DNA of 64,000 bases from Zantedeschia hybrid cultivar (GCA_030544215.1 JARZZO010000013.1:22930729-22994728), one strand, 5' to 3'; counted from the first letter of the stretch, positions 11,219 to 22,100 are shown. Numbers and translations are program-made. Notes: a model not told the origin generated them from the sequence alone.

Positions 11219-11789
11219 GAGACGCGAGTTGTAGGTTCCTTGGTAGAATGATTTCTGAGGAATGCATGTTATATTCCGAATGCATGTGGTTTATAGAGAG
11301 AATTAGGAGTAATGTGTTACAGCTTTACTTATCTTGTTCACTTGTATCTTGGTAATTGCACTTGTGGGTGTGTGAGTGGGAGACAAGGGATTGGATGATC
11401 CCTACTGAGCGCAATTCTGGTGTGGCTCACTCCCTGCGGTTTTCAGGTGTGGACTTCGTGGCGTGTGGCGGCGTGTGGTCCTCTCCTTGGTGTACGGACC
11501 AGCAGCTATCTCAGTTCCGGGGTATGCCCCGATGTTGTTGTACTTTACTTCTGCCTGTACTTAATTAATTCGTTGGACCATGTAATTATTGTTGGATTGT
11601 GTATGGACATTATTAATTTACTTCCTGCGCATTGTAATTCCTTGTAGTCCGTCTGAATGTTATATTTAATCTTGTTTAACGCTTACTCCTCCAGATATGT
11701 GTATAAGATCCGGGTGTGAAACCGTTGGATAGTGATTCGATACCCATTTAGTGATCGGGTCTCCGATCATAGGGTGGCGGGTCGTTACA

Positions 11790-11965
11790 AAGGAACTCAG
11801 AAGTAAGTTATATAGGGAAACCAATCAACAGAAGAAGTGACCTGAGAAATGGAAGAAGAAATGAGGAGAAAATACCTACATTTTTTCAGTGATCTTCATC
11901 ATATTCAACAATTTATTCAGTTAGATTTGAAATTCGAGGACGAATTTTGTTTAAGGGGGAGAGGA
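11790..11965 (+). pseudogene. Gyp1 chromodomain tail, 3' leader and polypurine tract
   Basis: After the second AAGGA copy the frame continues as LRNSEVSYIGKP and NGRRNEEKIPTFF, the position of the C-terminal chromodomain and tail in chromovirus integrases. It is too decayed to judge binding residues. The region ends with GAGGACGAATTTTG and the purine tract AAGGGGGAGAGGA at 11953-11965, the plus-strand primer next to the 3' LTR. Confidence 0.8.
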
Positions 11966-11967
11966 TG

Positions 11968-12011
11968 TATTTTTTTTTGTAAGTAATACCAGGAATATAT
12001 TCACAAAAAAG
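11968..12011 (-). mobile_element. Short 3' end of a LINE, reversed
   Basis: Read on the minus strand, this stretch gives TTTGTGAATATATTCCTGG, then TATTACTTAC and a run of A. The last 27 bases before the A run match the LINE tail at about 2978-3004 with two differences. It sits at the very start of the Gyp1 3' LTR and is cut by the copia LTR at 12012, so the rest may lie beyond the window. Confidence 0.75.
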
Positions 12012-15000
12012 TGTTAGTTTTAGGTGGCCTACAAGCCAATCTGACTATATAAATCTCGTTCATTTATTAATAAAATAGCATAATATTCATTATGTGTAAA
12101 TCGCATTAATTATCGTTTCATAATGAAGTCCGTGAATATGTGCTATAGTGATCAGATTATGATGAGATCATACTAATGAGACTGATAACTTAAACACACA
12201 TATTCTTAATTGTTCCTAGTCGGAGGATATCCGAGAAGGACATCGGATGTAAGGATCGAGACTTTCGGATCCGGTTTTCGGATCGGACCCTGTAGTTCTA
12301 GCCCTTGTGAGGGGCGGGGGTTCTGAGTCGAATCGCGTCAGGACCTCGAGACGCGTTTTGAACGGCGTCCACCGTGGCAGACGCGTTTCAGGTTCTGCCA
12401 CGTGGGCTGGCCTTGGGCCGCGTGGGTACGGCACTGTCATGTCGTCTGAACGGCGTCCGCGTGGGACGACGCCTTTCAGACTGCGACTCTGGGTGTGTCA
12501 GAGTACGGCCCTGACAAGTTGTCTGAATGGCGTCTGTGTAGGGCGACGCGTTTCAGACTCTTGTCAGAGCGGCCGTCACGTCACCTGATAGGCGTCCGTG
12601 CATGTCGACGCATTTTAGCCAGTTTCTGGTTAACCCCGCGAGCCCTCCTTCTTTCCCTCATTTTCTCCTACTCTCCTTCTCTCCTTCTCCTCCGGCGACC
12701 GGCGGCGACCCCTCCTCCTCCCTCTTTTCCTCCCACCATTTCGCCTCTCCCTCCACTCCATCCTCTACCGGGCTCCTACCACTACCACCTCCACTTCCAC
12801 TGTGGCGTTCTACTCTCCGGACGGCGGCCGACATCACGGTGGAGCAAGGACGACCACGGCGGTACCGGCGGCGGCGTGGGGCGAGACGAGTAGACGGCTT
12901 GAAGCACGGAGGCGTTCAAGTACCCGGTAGGGTGACGTTCCCCATAGCATCGCGTTTAAAACCATGTTTTCCCCGGTTATGCATGTGGTAGACCTTTGGT
13001 TTTGGGGGTTAGAATGAGCATGTTTAGGAGTTCTTTTGATAATATGGGGGATTTCTATGAATGTGTTACCTATGGATGGTGTTGCTCCTTGTTTCCATTC
13101 GTTTTTGGATGATTTTTGGGGTCGTTTTGGGTTGGAAAGGGAGCCCTCGGGCTCAGGCGACTCTAGTTCCTGGGGTTGAAAGACGTCGTGCATGGACGAC
13201 GCCTTTTTGAAGGGCGTCGGGCCATGTCGACGCCTTTTAGACAGGAATCGCCTGACAGAGAGTCTGCCAGGTCGGGGATTCCGAGCTTAAAAGACGTCAT
13301 GGGTGAACGACGCATTTTTGAATGGCGTTAGGCACCCACGACGCCTTTTAAGGCAGAAAATCCCCTGAGTAAAGGCCTTGGAAATTCCGGGTTTCTGTGT
13401 TGAATGGCGTCTGAGGATGTCGACGCCTTTTAAAAGGCGACCACTGGGGTCGACGCCTTTTAAGGCCAGATTCTGAAGACTGATTTATATGAACCTGTAC
13501 TTGGAGCTTGAATGGCGTCGACCTTGGTCGACGCGATTCAAGATAGAATCTCACTAATTCATGCCAGTAAAACATGTTCATACTGCTAGATAGTTGATTA
13601 GCACATGTTTTAGTGCACCCGATAGAGATGGATTCCTCATGATCGGATGGTTCTATGTGTGTTATGCGATCGCGGACTTTTCACGTGACCGGATCGCACT
13701 GTGTTGGGTTTTCAGTTACTGTGGACCTGGAGTGACATTGTAGCACTTTATCACCCTGTGCTGGTGGGGGCGTGAGCACAGCGCCGGTGGGGGCGTGGGC
13801 GGGGTGACGCCTAGTGAGAGAGGGTCACCTGGTGAACCCCGGGGTCAGCTAGTACCGGTGTCGGAGTGGTACATTCGGAGAGTCACTCATGCTGAGGGAA
13901 GGGGTAGTCACCTGAGCCAGTTGGGCCGGAGTAGCGAGCGTGCTATCCGAGGGGCTACTCCTTGGTCTCAGCGGGTCGAGGTTTTTCCCACCGTTGTTTG
14001 TACGGTCGGCGGGTTCTATCGAGACTACAGTTGTGGATTTTCTAACGGCTGGTTTAGAATGTGCATGTTTATTATATTTCGACTGTATGCGTTCTCACGT
14101 AGAGAATTAGATATTGTACCTGCCACTACACTTGTTACTTTACTGTTAGCTGTACTTTACACTTGTGGGTGTGTGCGTGGGCAGTAGAGATCGAAGGATC
14201 CCTACTGAGTCTTGTCTTGAGACTCACCCCTGCGCTTTTCAGGTGAGGACTCCCAGCAGACTTAGAACGGCGTGTGCGGCCGTGTGTTGTGCGTCTTCGG
14301 CAGTTGTTCCGGGGTATGCCCCGATGTAGTTGTTATTTATCTCTGGCCTGTATGTTTAATTATTTCTTTTCAGTTGGAATATGTAATTATTTGCTGTATC
14401 GAGTCGCATTGTAATAATTTTAATTTCTGCGCTTTCAATTCAATGCGATGTGAATGTTTAGCTTAGTTTATTATTTATTTCCCAGACTTACTAGATCCTG
14501 GTTTGGTTCCAAATTAATGATTCGGTACCCATTTAGTAATCGGATCCCCGATTATAGGGTGGCGGGTCGTTACATCGGATATCCGGTTAGACTAGTACAG
14601 ATTACTCCTGCTCATATGATGAGGGTGACTGATCTCATAAGTCACTTGTGTGGAGACACTAAGGCGAATCTGTAGGTGCTCATTGGAGAATGAGTTCACT
14701 GAACTGATCCGACTGAATCGCTGGGTGGTATTGTACCTCACTGTCAACCAGCTTGATTCTATTGTCGCAGTTGCGTGGATGGTCCTTGGACCTGAGACAC
14801 CAAGGACACCTTGTCGGTGGACTTCTGTGCTTTGACCTTGGTTTACGAATCTCTAGCCACGGGATTCTAATACGCCAAGGATTGGGTACAGCGGAATACC
14901 ATCGAAGGGAATTATGTGTCAATAAGGAATCATTCGCCCTCGGTACTTAGAGAGAGAATGCTCTAGGAAGGATGCGCGAAAGTCCCTGGCCAGGGCAGAC

Positions 15001-15415
15001 GATAATATCGGGAAAGGAGTTTTCCAATATTCATCAGCGACATCTAATCCAAGTGAGTCGACCGGCTAGGGTTTGATAGCTCGCCATGCCCTGAGTTGAC
15101 TCGAGAGCATTGTACGAATGAAAGATTATATCCACGCGGTAACTGTCGGCGGAAAGGCTCCAAGAGTGGGTTACTTAAACTCAATACCTTTCGGGTTCAC
15201 GCGGTGTTGCTTGGCACCCAACGTGATCGGAGGCCCGGTCGAATTCGATGTGGGACATCAATCCGATTGATTAATTAATTAATAAAGGGTTATTAATTGA
15301 TTAATAAAGTCAGTGAGGAGTCATTGGGCTTGTTGGGCCATTAACTGGACTGGTACTTGGGCCTAGAGGGTCACACGCAAATGATTCTCAAGGCGGTGGA
15401 TAAATAAGTGGGTTT
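12012..15415 (+). mobile_element. Cop3: copia LTR, plus orientation, interrupted twice
   Basis: A copia LTR starting TGTTAGTTTTAGGTGGCC. It occupies 12012-12247 and 14575-15415, with a Tekay-like solo LTR between and the Cop1 element at its right edge. It shares with Cop1 and Cop2 the boxes GGGCCTAGAGGGTCACAC (near 15360), CATATGATGAGGGTGA (14613) and the palindrome CCCTGGCCAGGG (14984-14995). It is close to Cop1 in sequence but reversed relative to it. The LTR lacks its last part, which should lie beyond the window. Whether it is solo or part of a full element cannot be told. Confidence 0.82.
12248..14574 (+). mobile_element. Solo LTR, Tekay-like family, inside Cop3
   Basis: A 2,327-bp LTR starting TGTAAGGATCGAGACTTTCGG and ending GGCGGGTCGTTACA, flanked by TCGGA at 12243-12247 and 14575-14579. 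It keeps the family plan: G-box at 12399-12404, palindromic GCGTC/GACGC modules, a pyrimidine-rich block at about 12640-12760, then more modules. One is a hairpin with 17-base arms at 13507-13542. The Cop3 sequence continues exactly across it. There is no internal region. Confidence 0.93.
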
Positions 15416-16968
15416 TGTTGGGATCGCTGTGTCGGGATCCGATCCTAAAACGCAGCGGAATAAAGAAGTTCGGGATCGGATCTGTCCTGTTTCGGCCGTT
15501 AAAACTAAAACCGATGTAGATCGATTTACCTTGCGCGGATTCGAATCCGCGTCCGTTTTCCGGTTCCGTCGGAGTGATGCCGCAGGTCGCGCAGATGCCC
15601 GACCTCTAGTGGTATCCACGCGATTCTCCTCGCGATGGATCGTCCTCGGTTCCTCGCTCGCTGCAGCGCTCGAAGATCCCGTCTGACTGCGCGTAATCCG
15701 CCGCGACATGCAGATTCGGAATCCCCGTCGAACGGGAGGTGGAGCAATTGGGAACGGCACGCCCAGAGGAGAGAGAAAGTGGGGAAGAACAAATGATGGC
15801 TAGGTCAGGGTTGCTGGCCCCGGACGTAGAATCCGTTCTTTTATAAGAAGTCAGTTTGCGGTTTTTCATAAAAACCCAGACTTATCCGAAATCCTGTTAG
15901 ATTATCCATCGACTTGAAAACCATTTGCGTGTGACCCTCTAGGCCCAAATACCAGTCCACTTAATAGCCCATTAAGTCTAGTAACCCTTTACTGACCCAC
16001 TGAATTAATTAATATCCTTATATTCAATTAATCAGCCGAATTTAATGTCCCACAATAAATTCGGACGGACTGCCGATCACGTTGGATGCCAAGCAACATC
16101 GCGTGATCCTGGATGGCACTGGGGTTATCGCAACCCTCTATTGGATCCTTTCTGTCATCGGTTAGCGCACGGATATAATCCTTCATCCGTACAATGTTCC
16201 CGAATCGACCTAGGGCATAGTTTACTATTAAACCCTATTTGGTCGATTCACTTGAATCAGATGCCGCTAATCTGAATCCGATAACTCTTTATCGATTACA
16301 GAGTCTGCCCTGGCCAGGGATTTTAAGCGCATCATTCCCAGAACATTCTCTCTCAAACAACCGAGAGCGGATGATCCCGTATTGAACACACAATTACCTT
16401 CGAGGGCATTTCCCTGAACCCGATCGCTTGACTTATTGATATCCCATGGTTAGGGATTCATTCGTCAAGGTCAAAGCTCAGAAACCTACCAACAAGATAT
16501 CTTTGGAGTCTCAGGTCCAAGGATCATCCACGCAACCGTGACAATTAAATCAAACTGGTTAACAGTGAGGTGATTACCATCCAGCGATTCATGGTCGGAT
16601 CAGTTCAGTGAACTCATTCACCAATGAGCACATATAGGTTCAGCATAGTGTCTCCACACAAGTGACTTATGGGATCAGTCACCCTCATCATATGAGCTGA
16701 AGTAACCTATACTAGTCTATCCGGATGTTTGATGTCCTATCTCAAACATCCTATGACTAGGAACAATTAAGAACATGTGTTTATAAGTCTTCGGTCCCGT
16801 AATTATGATCTCATAATAATCCGAAGACTATTGCACATGTTCATGGACTTCATCGTGATACGATAAACACAGATCGAATTAATTACACACAATGAATTAT
16901 TGCCATTTATTAATAATCTGAATATGTACGCAGTGTCGGATTGGCTTTGAGACCATCTAATACTATCA
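15416..16968 (-). repeat. Cop1 3' LTR
   Basis: A 1,553-bp LTR. On the minus strand it starts TGATAGTATTAGATGG after the purine tract, and on the plus strand its other end is TGTTGGGATCGCTG. The right-hand copy begins with the same bases at 63081. It contains the palindrome CCCTGGCCAGGG at 16308-16319 and a TATA box at 15839-15846. Left flanking bases are GGTTT, but the partner duplication lies outside the window. Confidence 0.92.
15839..15846 (-). promoter_or_regulatory. TATA box of the Cop1 3' LTR
   Basis: TTATAAAA on the minus strand (CTTCTTATAAAAG), conserved at 63505-63512 in the 5' LTR. It is the likely LTR promoter by sequence and position. Confidence 0.6.
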
Positions 16969-16983
16969 ATCTCCCACTTGGAC
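16969..16983 (-). other. Polypurine tract of Cop1
   Basis: On the minus strand GTCCAAGTGGGAGAT stands directly before the LTR start. It is almost the same as the Cop2 tract at 42728-42741. It primes plus-strand DNA in retrotransposons. Confidence 0.85.
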
Positions 16984-17092
16984 TAAAGCCAATCACTTTT
17001 ATACAGAATACCCATATTATCTAAGTGACGCTCAAAAACATTATGAGACAAAGGCTTTGTAAGTGGATCTGCTATGTTGTCGGCTGAGGGAA
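16984..17092 (-). pseudogene. Cop1 RNase H C-terminal end
   Basis: The last part of the copia polyprotein on the minus strand, readable as PSADNIADPLTKPL-like sequence and ending near the purine tract (YKSDWL then stop). It contains internal decay. It is separated from the rest of RNase H by the 27-kb Cop2 insertion. The GGGAA at 17088-17092 is the target duplication shared with 44329-44333. Confidence 0.75.
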
Positions 17093-17754
17093 TGTTAGAA
17101 TTGGGTGGCCTCAAAGCCAATCATTGTACATTCTAGTTCAGATTATTAATAAAGGCAATTATTTCTTCATTTAATAGTTCTCGCAAACGACTATCGTAAT
17201 GAAGGTCCATAAACAAATGTATGGGATATTGAATCATGATGAGATCATGATAGTGAGATCAATATCCTAAGGCAATTGTCTTAGATAGTTCTCGATCGTA
17301 GGATATTTGAGATGGACATTAAATATCCGATAAGATCGACACAAGTTATGTTTGCTCATATGATGAGGGTGAATGATCTCACATTCACTCGTGTGGTGAC
17401 ACTAAGAAAAACAAGTGGGTGCTCATTAGAGAATGAGTTCACTGAACATATCCAAAAAAGAATTCCTGGATGGTAATTATACCTATTAGTCAACCAGGGA
17501 ATTCTATCGTTGCAGTAGCACAGTTGGTCCTTTGACCTGAGTCACCAATGATACCTTGTTTGTGGACCATTGTATCTTGATTCTCTGACTCGTGGACTTT
17601 AACCATTAAGTCCACCATAATCGGTCTTTCAGATACAGTGGAAAGCTTGCGAAGGTAATTGAGTAAACAACAAGGGATCACTCACTCTTGGTATAAGACT
17701 GGAGAGAGAATGTCCCATGGATGTGTACACAGAAATCCCTGGCCAGGGTAAAAT

Positions 17755-20527
17755 TGTAACGACCCGCCATCCTATGACCGGAGACCCGGTCACTAAATGG
17801 ATTTCGGCCCATTAACTGCGGGTTCACACCCGGATCTCACACAACACATCTGGAGGAGTAAGTGCTAAACAAGGCTAAATATAACAATCGCACGGACTAC
17901 AAAGGTAAACGAGTGCGCAGAAGGGAAAATAATGATGTCCGTATACAGTCCAACAATAATTACATGTCCAACAAGTTAAATAAGTACAGGCAAAAGGAAA
18001 GTACAACAACATCGGGGCATACCCCGGGAACTAAGACAGCTGCTGGTCCGCACACCAAGAAGACACCACGCTTCCGCTCGCCACGAGGTCCACACCTGAA
18101 ACCACAGGGAGTGAGCCACACCAGAATTGGGCTCAGTAGGGATCATCCGATCCCCTGCCTCCCACTCACACACCCACAAGTGCAACAACAGGAACATATG
18201 GCAATTAAGTAAAGCAGTAAACATAGCACTCAACCTGATAGGAACCGTACGATAAGTAGTGTAACAAGAACAGTACCAAGTAACCCGAAAAACCCAACAC
18301 ATAGTCACGTCTCACAGTCAAAGTCCACGAAGCGACTGAACCACACTGTCGACCGAAGTCAAAAGTCGCCTCCCAACACTACCACCACTGCTCACGCCTG
18401 TCCACCCCTACAGTGTTCCGGGGAACTGTAGGGTGAGGCAGTGAGCCAAACTAGGACTAGCTGGACTCAATGTACCGCCACTGCCAGCTACGTGTGCACA
18501 CAAGCAGTCTAGACTACTGTCCTACCGTCCGGATTGCCTCCACGCTAGGCCTCAGTGCTTCAGGAGGGCCCTGGGGACCGGCGAACCCCCGTCAAGCCGA
18601 AGCTACAGGAACTACCCACAAACCCAACTCTCCCGGGCTGCGTCAGGCCAAAGGGCTAAGGGTACCACTCGTAACCTTGATCAAAGGTCACATCAGGCCC
18701 GATGGCTAAAGGGTAAACCAACTCCCACCAGTAACACCACCAGCTCCACAGTAAGAAACACGCCAGAAGCTGTCACGACAACCAAAGGAAACCCCGACCC
18801 GCTGAGACCAAACAGCAACCCCTCGGATAGCACACCAGCTACTCCGGCCCGACGGGCTCAAGGTGGTTCTTCTTCCCTCAGCCAAAGGTAAAACACAACA
18901 AGCACCCCTCCTCACAGACACCATGGCCCTTCTCCCATCAGCCCATGGTGACAAACGGAAACCACAGTCATTCCGAATCCATATTCGTACAAGCACACAC
19001 ACACAACATGATTCCATTCGTACAGTAAACTTCCGTCTCAGCGTACAGTTGAAGCACACACACATAGATGATGAAATCTCATTCATGCAGAAGTCCTCAG
19101 TCTCAGTATACAACTCAAAGCATGCATCTGAACCATCCCCCCGTGAAATATACATGAAATAACAGGATTTAAGCATTTCTGTCTTGAATCGCGTCGACCA
19201 AGGTCGACGCCATTCAAGACCCTCAGACAGGTTTATTAAAAGCCAGATTATCCCTTAAAACGCGTCCACCAGTGAAGCCGTCGTTTAAAACGCGTCAGGG
19301 TCGCCAGACGCCATTCAACCCAGAAATCCAGTATTGCAGAACCCTTAAATGGGGGCATTTCCTGCCTAAATGGCGTCATGATGGCCCGACGTCCTTCTGA
19401 AAGGCGTCGTCCATCCATGACGTCATTTAGCGCCAGAACCCCTAACTCAGGAAACCTCGAACAGTGAGGTTTCTGCCATAAAACGCGTCGTACTGACCCG
19501 ACGTCTTTCGGAAAGGCGTCGACCAGGTACGACGCTTTTTAGCGCCAGAAACCAGGTTTCCTGGTTCAACCCGAGGGTCTCACCCTTAACCCCAAACATC
19601 CCGAAAAAAGCCCCAAAACGGAAGGAAGAGTAAGAGGAAACCATCCACCACAAGCATGCTACAAATCCGCATTCATAAGCACGGCCATACCCACAAGAAC
19701 ACCCCCTAAACATGCTCATTCTAACCCAAATACATAACATGCCATGCCAAGGAAATCACGAGCACACATCCACAGTCCATGCAAGGTTCGTCCCCCTACC
19801 GGTTCTTGAACTCCGCCAGGCTCCGTGCCACCGTCCCGCCGCACCGCCCACTGCCGCCGGTACCCTCGAGGACGCCGCCACTCCGCCGGGACGTCGGCCG
19901 CCGTCCGGAGAGTGGAACACCGCGAAGGAAGTGGTGGAGGTAGAGGTGAGAGGTAAGGTGGTGTTGGAGTGGTGGAAGAGGAAGAAGAGGAAGGGAAGGG
20001 GAGGAAGAGCGTCAGAGAGGGCGGAGAGGGTGAGGAGAGAGAGAGTGAAGGTGAGAATGAGAGAAAGAAGGGGAGGCTCGCGGGGTCAATCCGAATCCAG
20101 CTAAAACGCGTCGATCGAGGCAGACGCCATTCAGTCTGACAGGACAGCCGTACTGACAGCGGTCTGAAACGCGTCACCCTCCACGGACGCCGTTCAGACG
20201 ACAGGACAGGCCGTACTGTCAACGCTCTGGCGCCGTGCCCTGACATCGCAGATGTCGCAGTCTGAATCGCGTCGACCCACCTGGACGCCGTTCAGACGAG
20301 ATGACAGGGGCCGTACTCTCGCGGCCCGAAACCCGCCCACGTGGCGCACACGTGGCACAACACCCAGCAGACCTAAATGGCGTCCACACATCCTGACGCC
20401 TTTTAAAAGGCGTCGAGGATCGCTGACGCCATTCAGTCAGAAATCTCAAGACCCCCTCCAAAGTCCAAACCAGGGGATTCGGCCCGAACCCGACCCGAAT
20501 ACAGAACCCGAAACTTCAGTCCTTACA
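17755..20527 (-). repeat. Tek-A 3' LTR
   Basis: A 2,773-bp LTR. On the plus strand it runs from TGTAACGACCCGCC to TCAGTCCTTACA. It differs from the other Tek-A LTR by scattered single bases. It contains about twelve GCGTC/GACGC modules in two clusters (19183-19535 and 20102-20436) and a perfect CRE-type site TGACGTCA at 19418-19425. Confidence 0.93.
19183..19218. repeat. 36-bp hairpin module of the Tekay-like LTR
   Basis: Two arms of 17 bases, CTTGAATCGCGTCGACC and GGTCGACGCCATTCAAG, pair at 16 of 17 positions around a 2-base loop. The module recurs at 23531-23566, in sense orientation at 13507-13542, and as variants at 30183-30218 and about 56765-56800. Confidence 0.85.
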
Positions 20528-20546
20528 ATCTCCCCCCCTTAAAAGA
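20528..20546 (-). other. Polypurine tract of Tek-A
   Basis: On the minus strand CTTTTAAGGGGGGGAGAT stands directly before the 3' LTR, after GAGGACGAAATT. Plant chromoviruses have the same arrangement. Confidence 0.85.
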
Positions 20547-20905
20547 ATTTCGTCCTCGAAATTAGCAACCGCTCAACGCTCAACTCGGCTAACCATCACA
20601 TGCCGACACACACCGATTACAACAATCATCCTCACCAATTGCTCACACAAGGCTCCACATAATAGCCAATCGAATTCACATCAAGCTAACCAAGATTCTC
20701 AATTCTGACGAAAGCTGAAAGATCAACAATAACCACACACTAGCAAGGCACATATTACAAAACCGATTCTCCACCAAACCCAAATACATAAAAAGTGCCA
20801 CAAGAGTTCACAACTTCCTCCAAATAAGATAAGACAAAACGCTCCTCAAGTCCGATATCTCGAATCCCCACTAAGAGATACAACACCACTCAACGTCTCA
20901 AATAC
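20547..20905 (-). other. Tek-A 3' untranslated region
   Basis: About 360 bases between the gag stop and the purine tract, AT-rich, with no open frame of note. No pol remnant is visible. Confidence 0.6.
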
Positions 20906-21946
20906 CTACTGACCACTTGGCTCCTGACCTGCCTTATTCTTCTGGGGACAATTTCTCAGAAAGTGCCCCTTCTTACCACAGCCAAAACAGCCGCTAGAGA
21001 CCAATGGCCACGTCCGACTGCTATGATGACCACCACAGTGGGAACAATGACCTACCGCATCCTGCCTCGCTCCCTGCCGCCTGCTAGCCCCAGACTGCAT
21101 CTGATGAATCGGACCGTCGCTGCCCTCACCACGAGGCATCTCTTGGGACATGAACCCGAAGGAACTCGGACCGCCTGACGAAAAGATCGTTGATCTGCTC
21201 CTGCCTTGCTGCTCCCCTCGTGTCGAACGCTCCAATTCTCTCGCCATCTACTGGAATTGAGTCTCCACCGCTGCCGCGCATCGTGCTGCTGACACTAGAT
21301 CTCTACAATGCTGAGGTGCCACCATTGACCTTAGATCATATCGAAGTCCGCCCACGAATCTCTCCGTTCTGATTTCCTCATACTCAGAAATATGTGGAAC
21401 GAATCTCCCAAGAGCCACAAACTTCGCTTGGTATTCTAAAACCGACATATCATTCTGTACCAATTCCATAAACTCCATTTCCTCTGTCTTCCGAACGTGC
21501 CTCGGAAAGTACTGTCCACTAAACTCTTTCACAAATATCTCCCAAGGGATCTCTCTCAAGGACCTGTCTGCAAACATCATCCCTCTGGTAGCGACCCACC
21601 ACTCATACGCATTGTCCTTCAACAAGTAGGTTGCCAACAAAGTTTTGTCATTCTCGGCACATTCTAGAACATCAAATGCCTTCTCCAATTCCTTAATCCA
21701 AAGGGCTGCCTCGTCGGAGACTGGCCGTCCTGTGAAAGAAGGGGTCTTCAACTTCAAAAATCGCTCCAGTATCGTAGACTGACCGTCTCGGGAATTGGAT
21801 CCCTCACATCCAACTCCTTGCCGGTATCTAGACGTTGCCCCAATCTTAGCTTCCCTGAAACCATCCACATTATGACCCTCTGCCCCTGAACTTCCATCAT
21901 CTGCCTTCGAACCACGAGCCAATAGAACTTTCCTCTTCGGTGCCAT
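20906..21946 (-). pseudogene. Tek-A gag with one premature stop
   Basis: The only protein gene of Tek-A. Starting at 21946 (MAPKRKVLLARGSK), it runs through a gag core (ALWIKELEKAFDVLECAEND, then YEWWVATRG and FSGQYFPRHVRKTEEMEF) to a CCHC knuckle, CFGCGKKGHFLRNC. It ends at 20906. One in-frame TAG after VETQFQ splits the product just before MARELERS. Tek-B has a Gln codon at this position, so a single base change explains the break. The start at 21946 is preferred to upstream ATGs because Tek-B gag begins with the matching MAPRKR. Gag packages the element RNA, and this copy would make only the capsid part. Confidence 0.9.
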
Positions 21947-22084
21947 CGCTGCCCCACAACACGCAAATCGAACCAAAACACGTCAAAACCTATCAATCTA
22001 TACCAGCAGCCATCGCCTGTACAGACTCGTACTTATTGTTGGACTATAATATCTAACCTAGTTTATCACATACTCGACCAGACT

Positions 22085-22098
22085 GAGCTCTGATACCA
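22085..22098 (-). other. Primer binding site of Tek-A
   Basis: On the minus strand TGGTATCAGAGCTC follows the LTR end after two bases (GA). It is complementary to the initiator Met-tRNA 3' end. Confidence 0.88.
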
Positions 22099-22100
22099 TC

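Larger units (their letters stand above)
9305..11789 (+). mobile_element. Solo LTR, Tekay-like chromovirus family, plus orientation
   Basis: A 2,485-bp LTR starting TGTAAGGACTGAGGTTTCGGG and ending GGTGGCGGGTCGTTACA. It is flanked by AAGGA at 9300-9304 and 11790-11794. Ends and body match the LTRs of Tek-A, Tek-B and the other solo copies. Going 3' it holds tandem G-boxes, GCGTC/GACGC palindromic modules, a pyrimidine-rich stretch (9735-9850), a GC-rich part, more palindromic modules and a 79-bp tandem repeat. It splits the Gyp1 chromodomain coding (LDFKTKD before, LRNSEVSYIGKP after). Small open frames within it look accidental. Confidence 0.93.
1..11967 (+). mobile_element. Gyp1: old, broken Ty3/gypsy chromovirus, base layer of the nest
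   Basis: A Ty3/gypsy element on the plus strand. Its 5' LTR ends at about 14, with a primer binding site at 20-35. Gag, protease, reverse transcriptase, RNase H, integrase and a chromodomain-like tail follow in that order, and a polypurine tract lies at 11953-11965. The coding parts are at 331-1141, 3013-3884, 5589-5832, 7396-9304 and 11790-11935. They are separated by a LINE and three solo LTRs, and translation resumes across each gap at the expected family position. The tract at the 3' end, with GAGGACGAATT upstream, is typical of plant chromoviruses. Many stops and frameshifts make it inactive and the oldest layer here. The chromovirus clade is not resolved. Confidence 0.9.

Noticed and set aside
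17862..18212. Frame repeated at 22208-22558 in both Tek-A LTRs
   Set aside because: Repetition only reflects the two LTRs; it is antisense to the element and has no recognisable domain.
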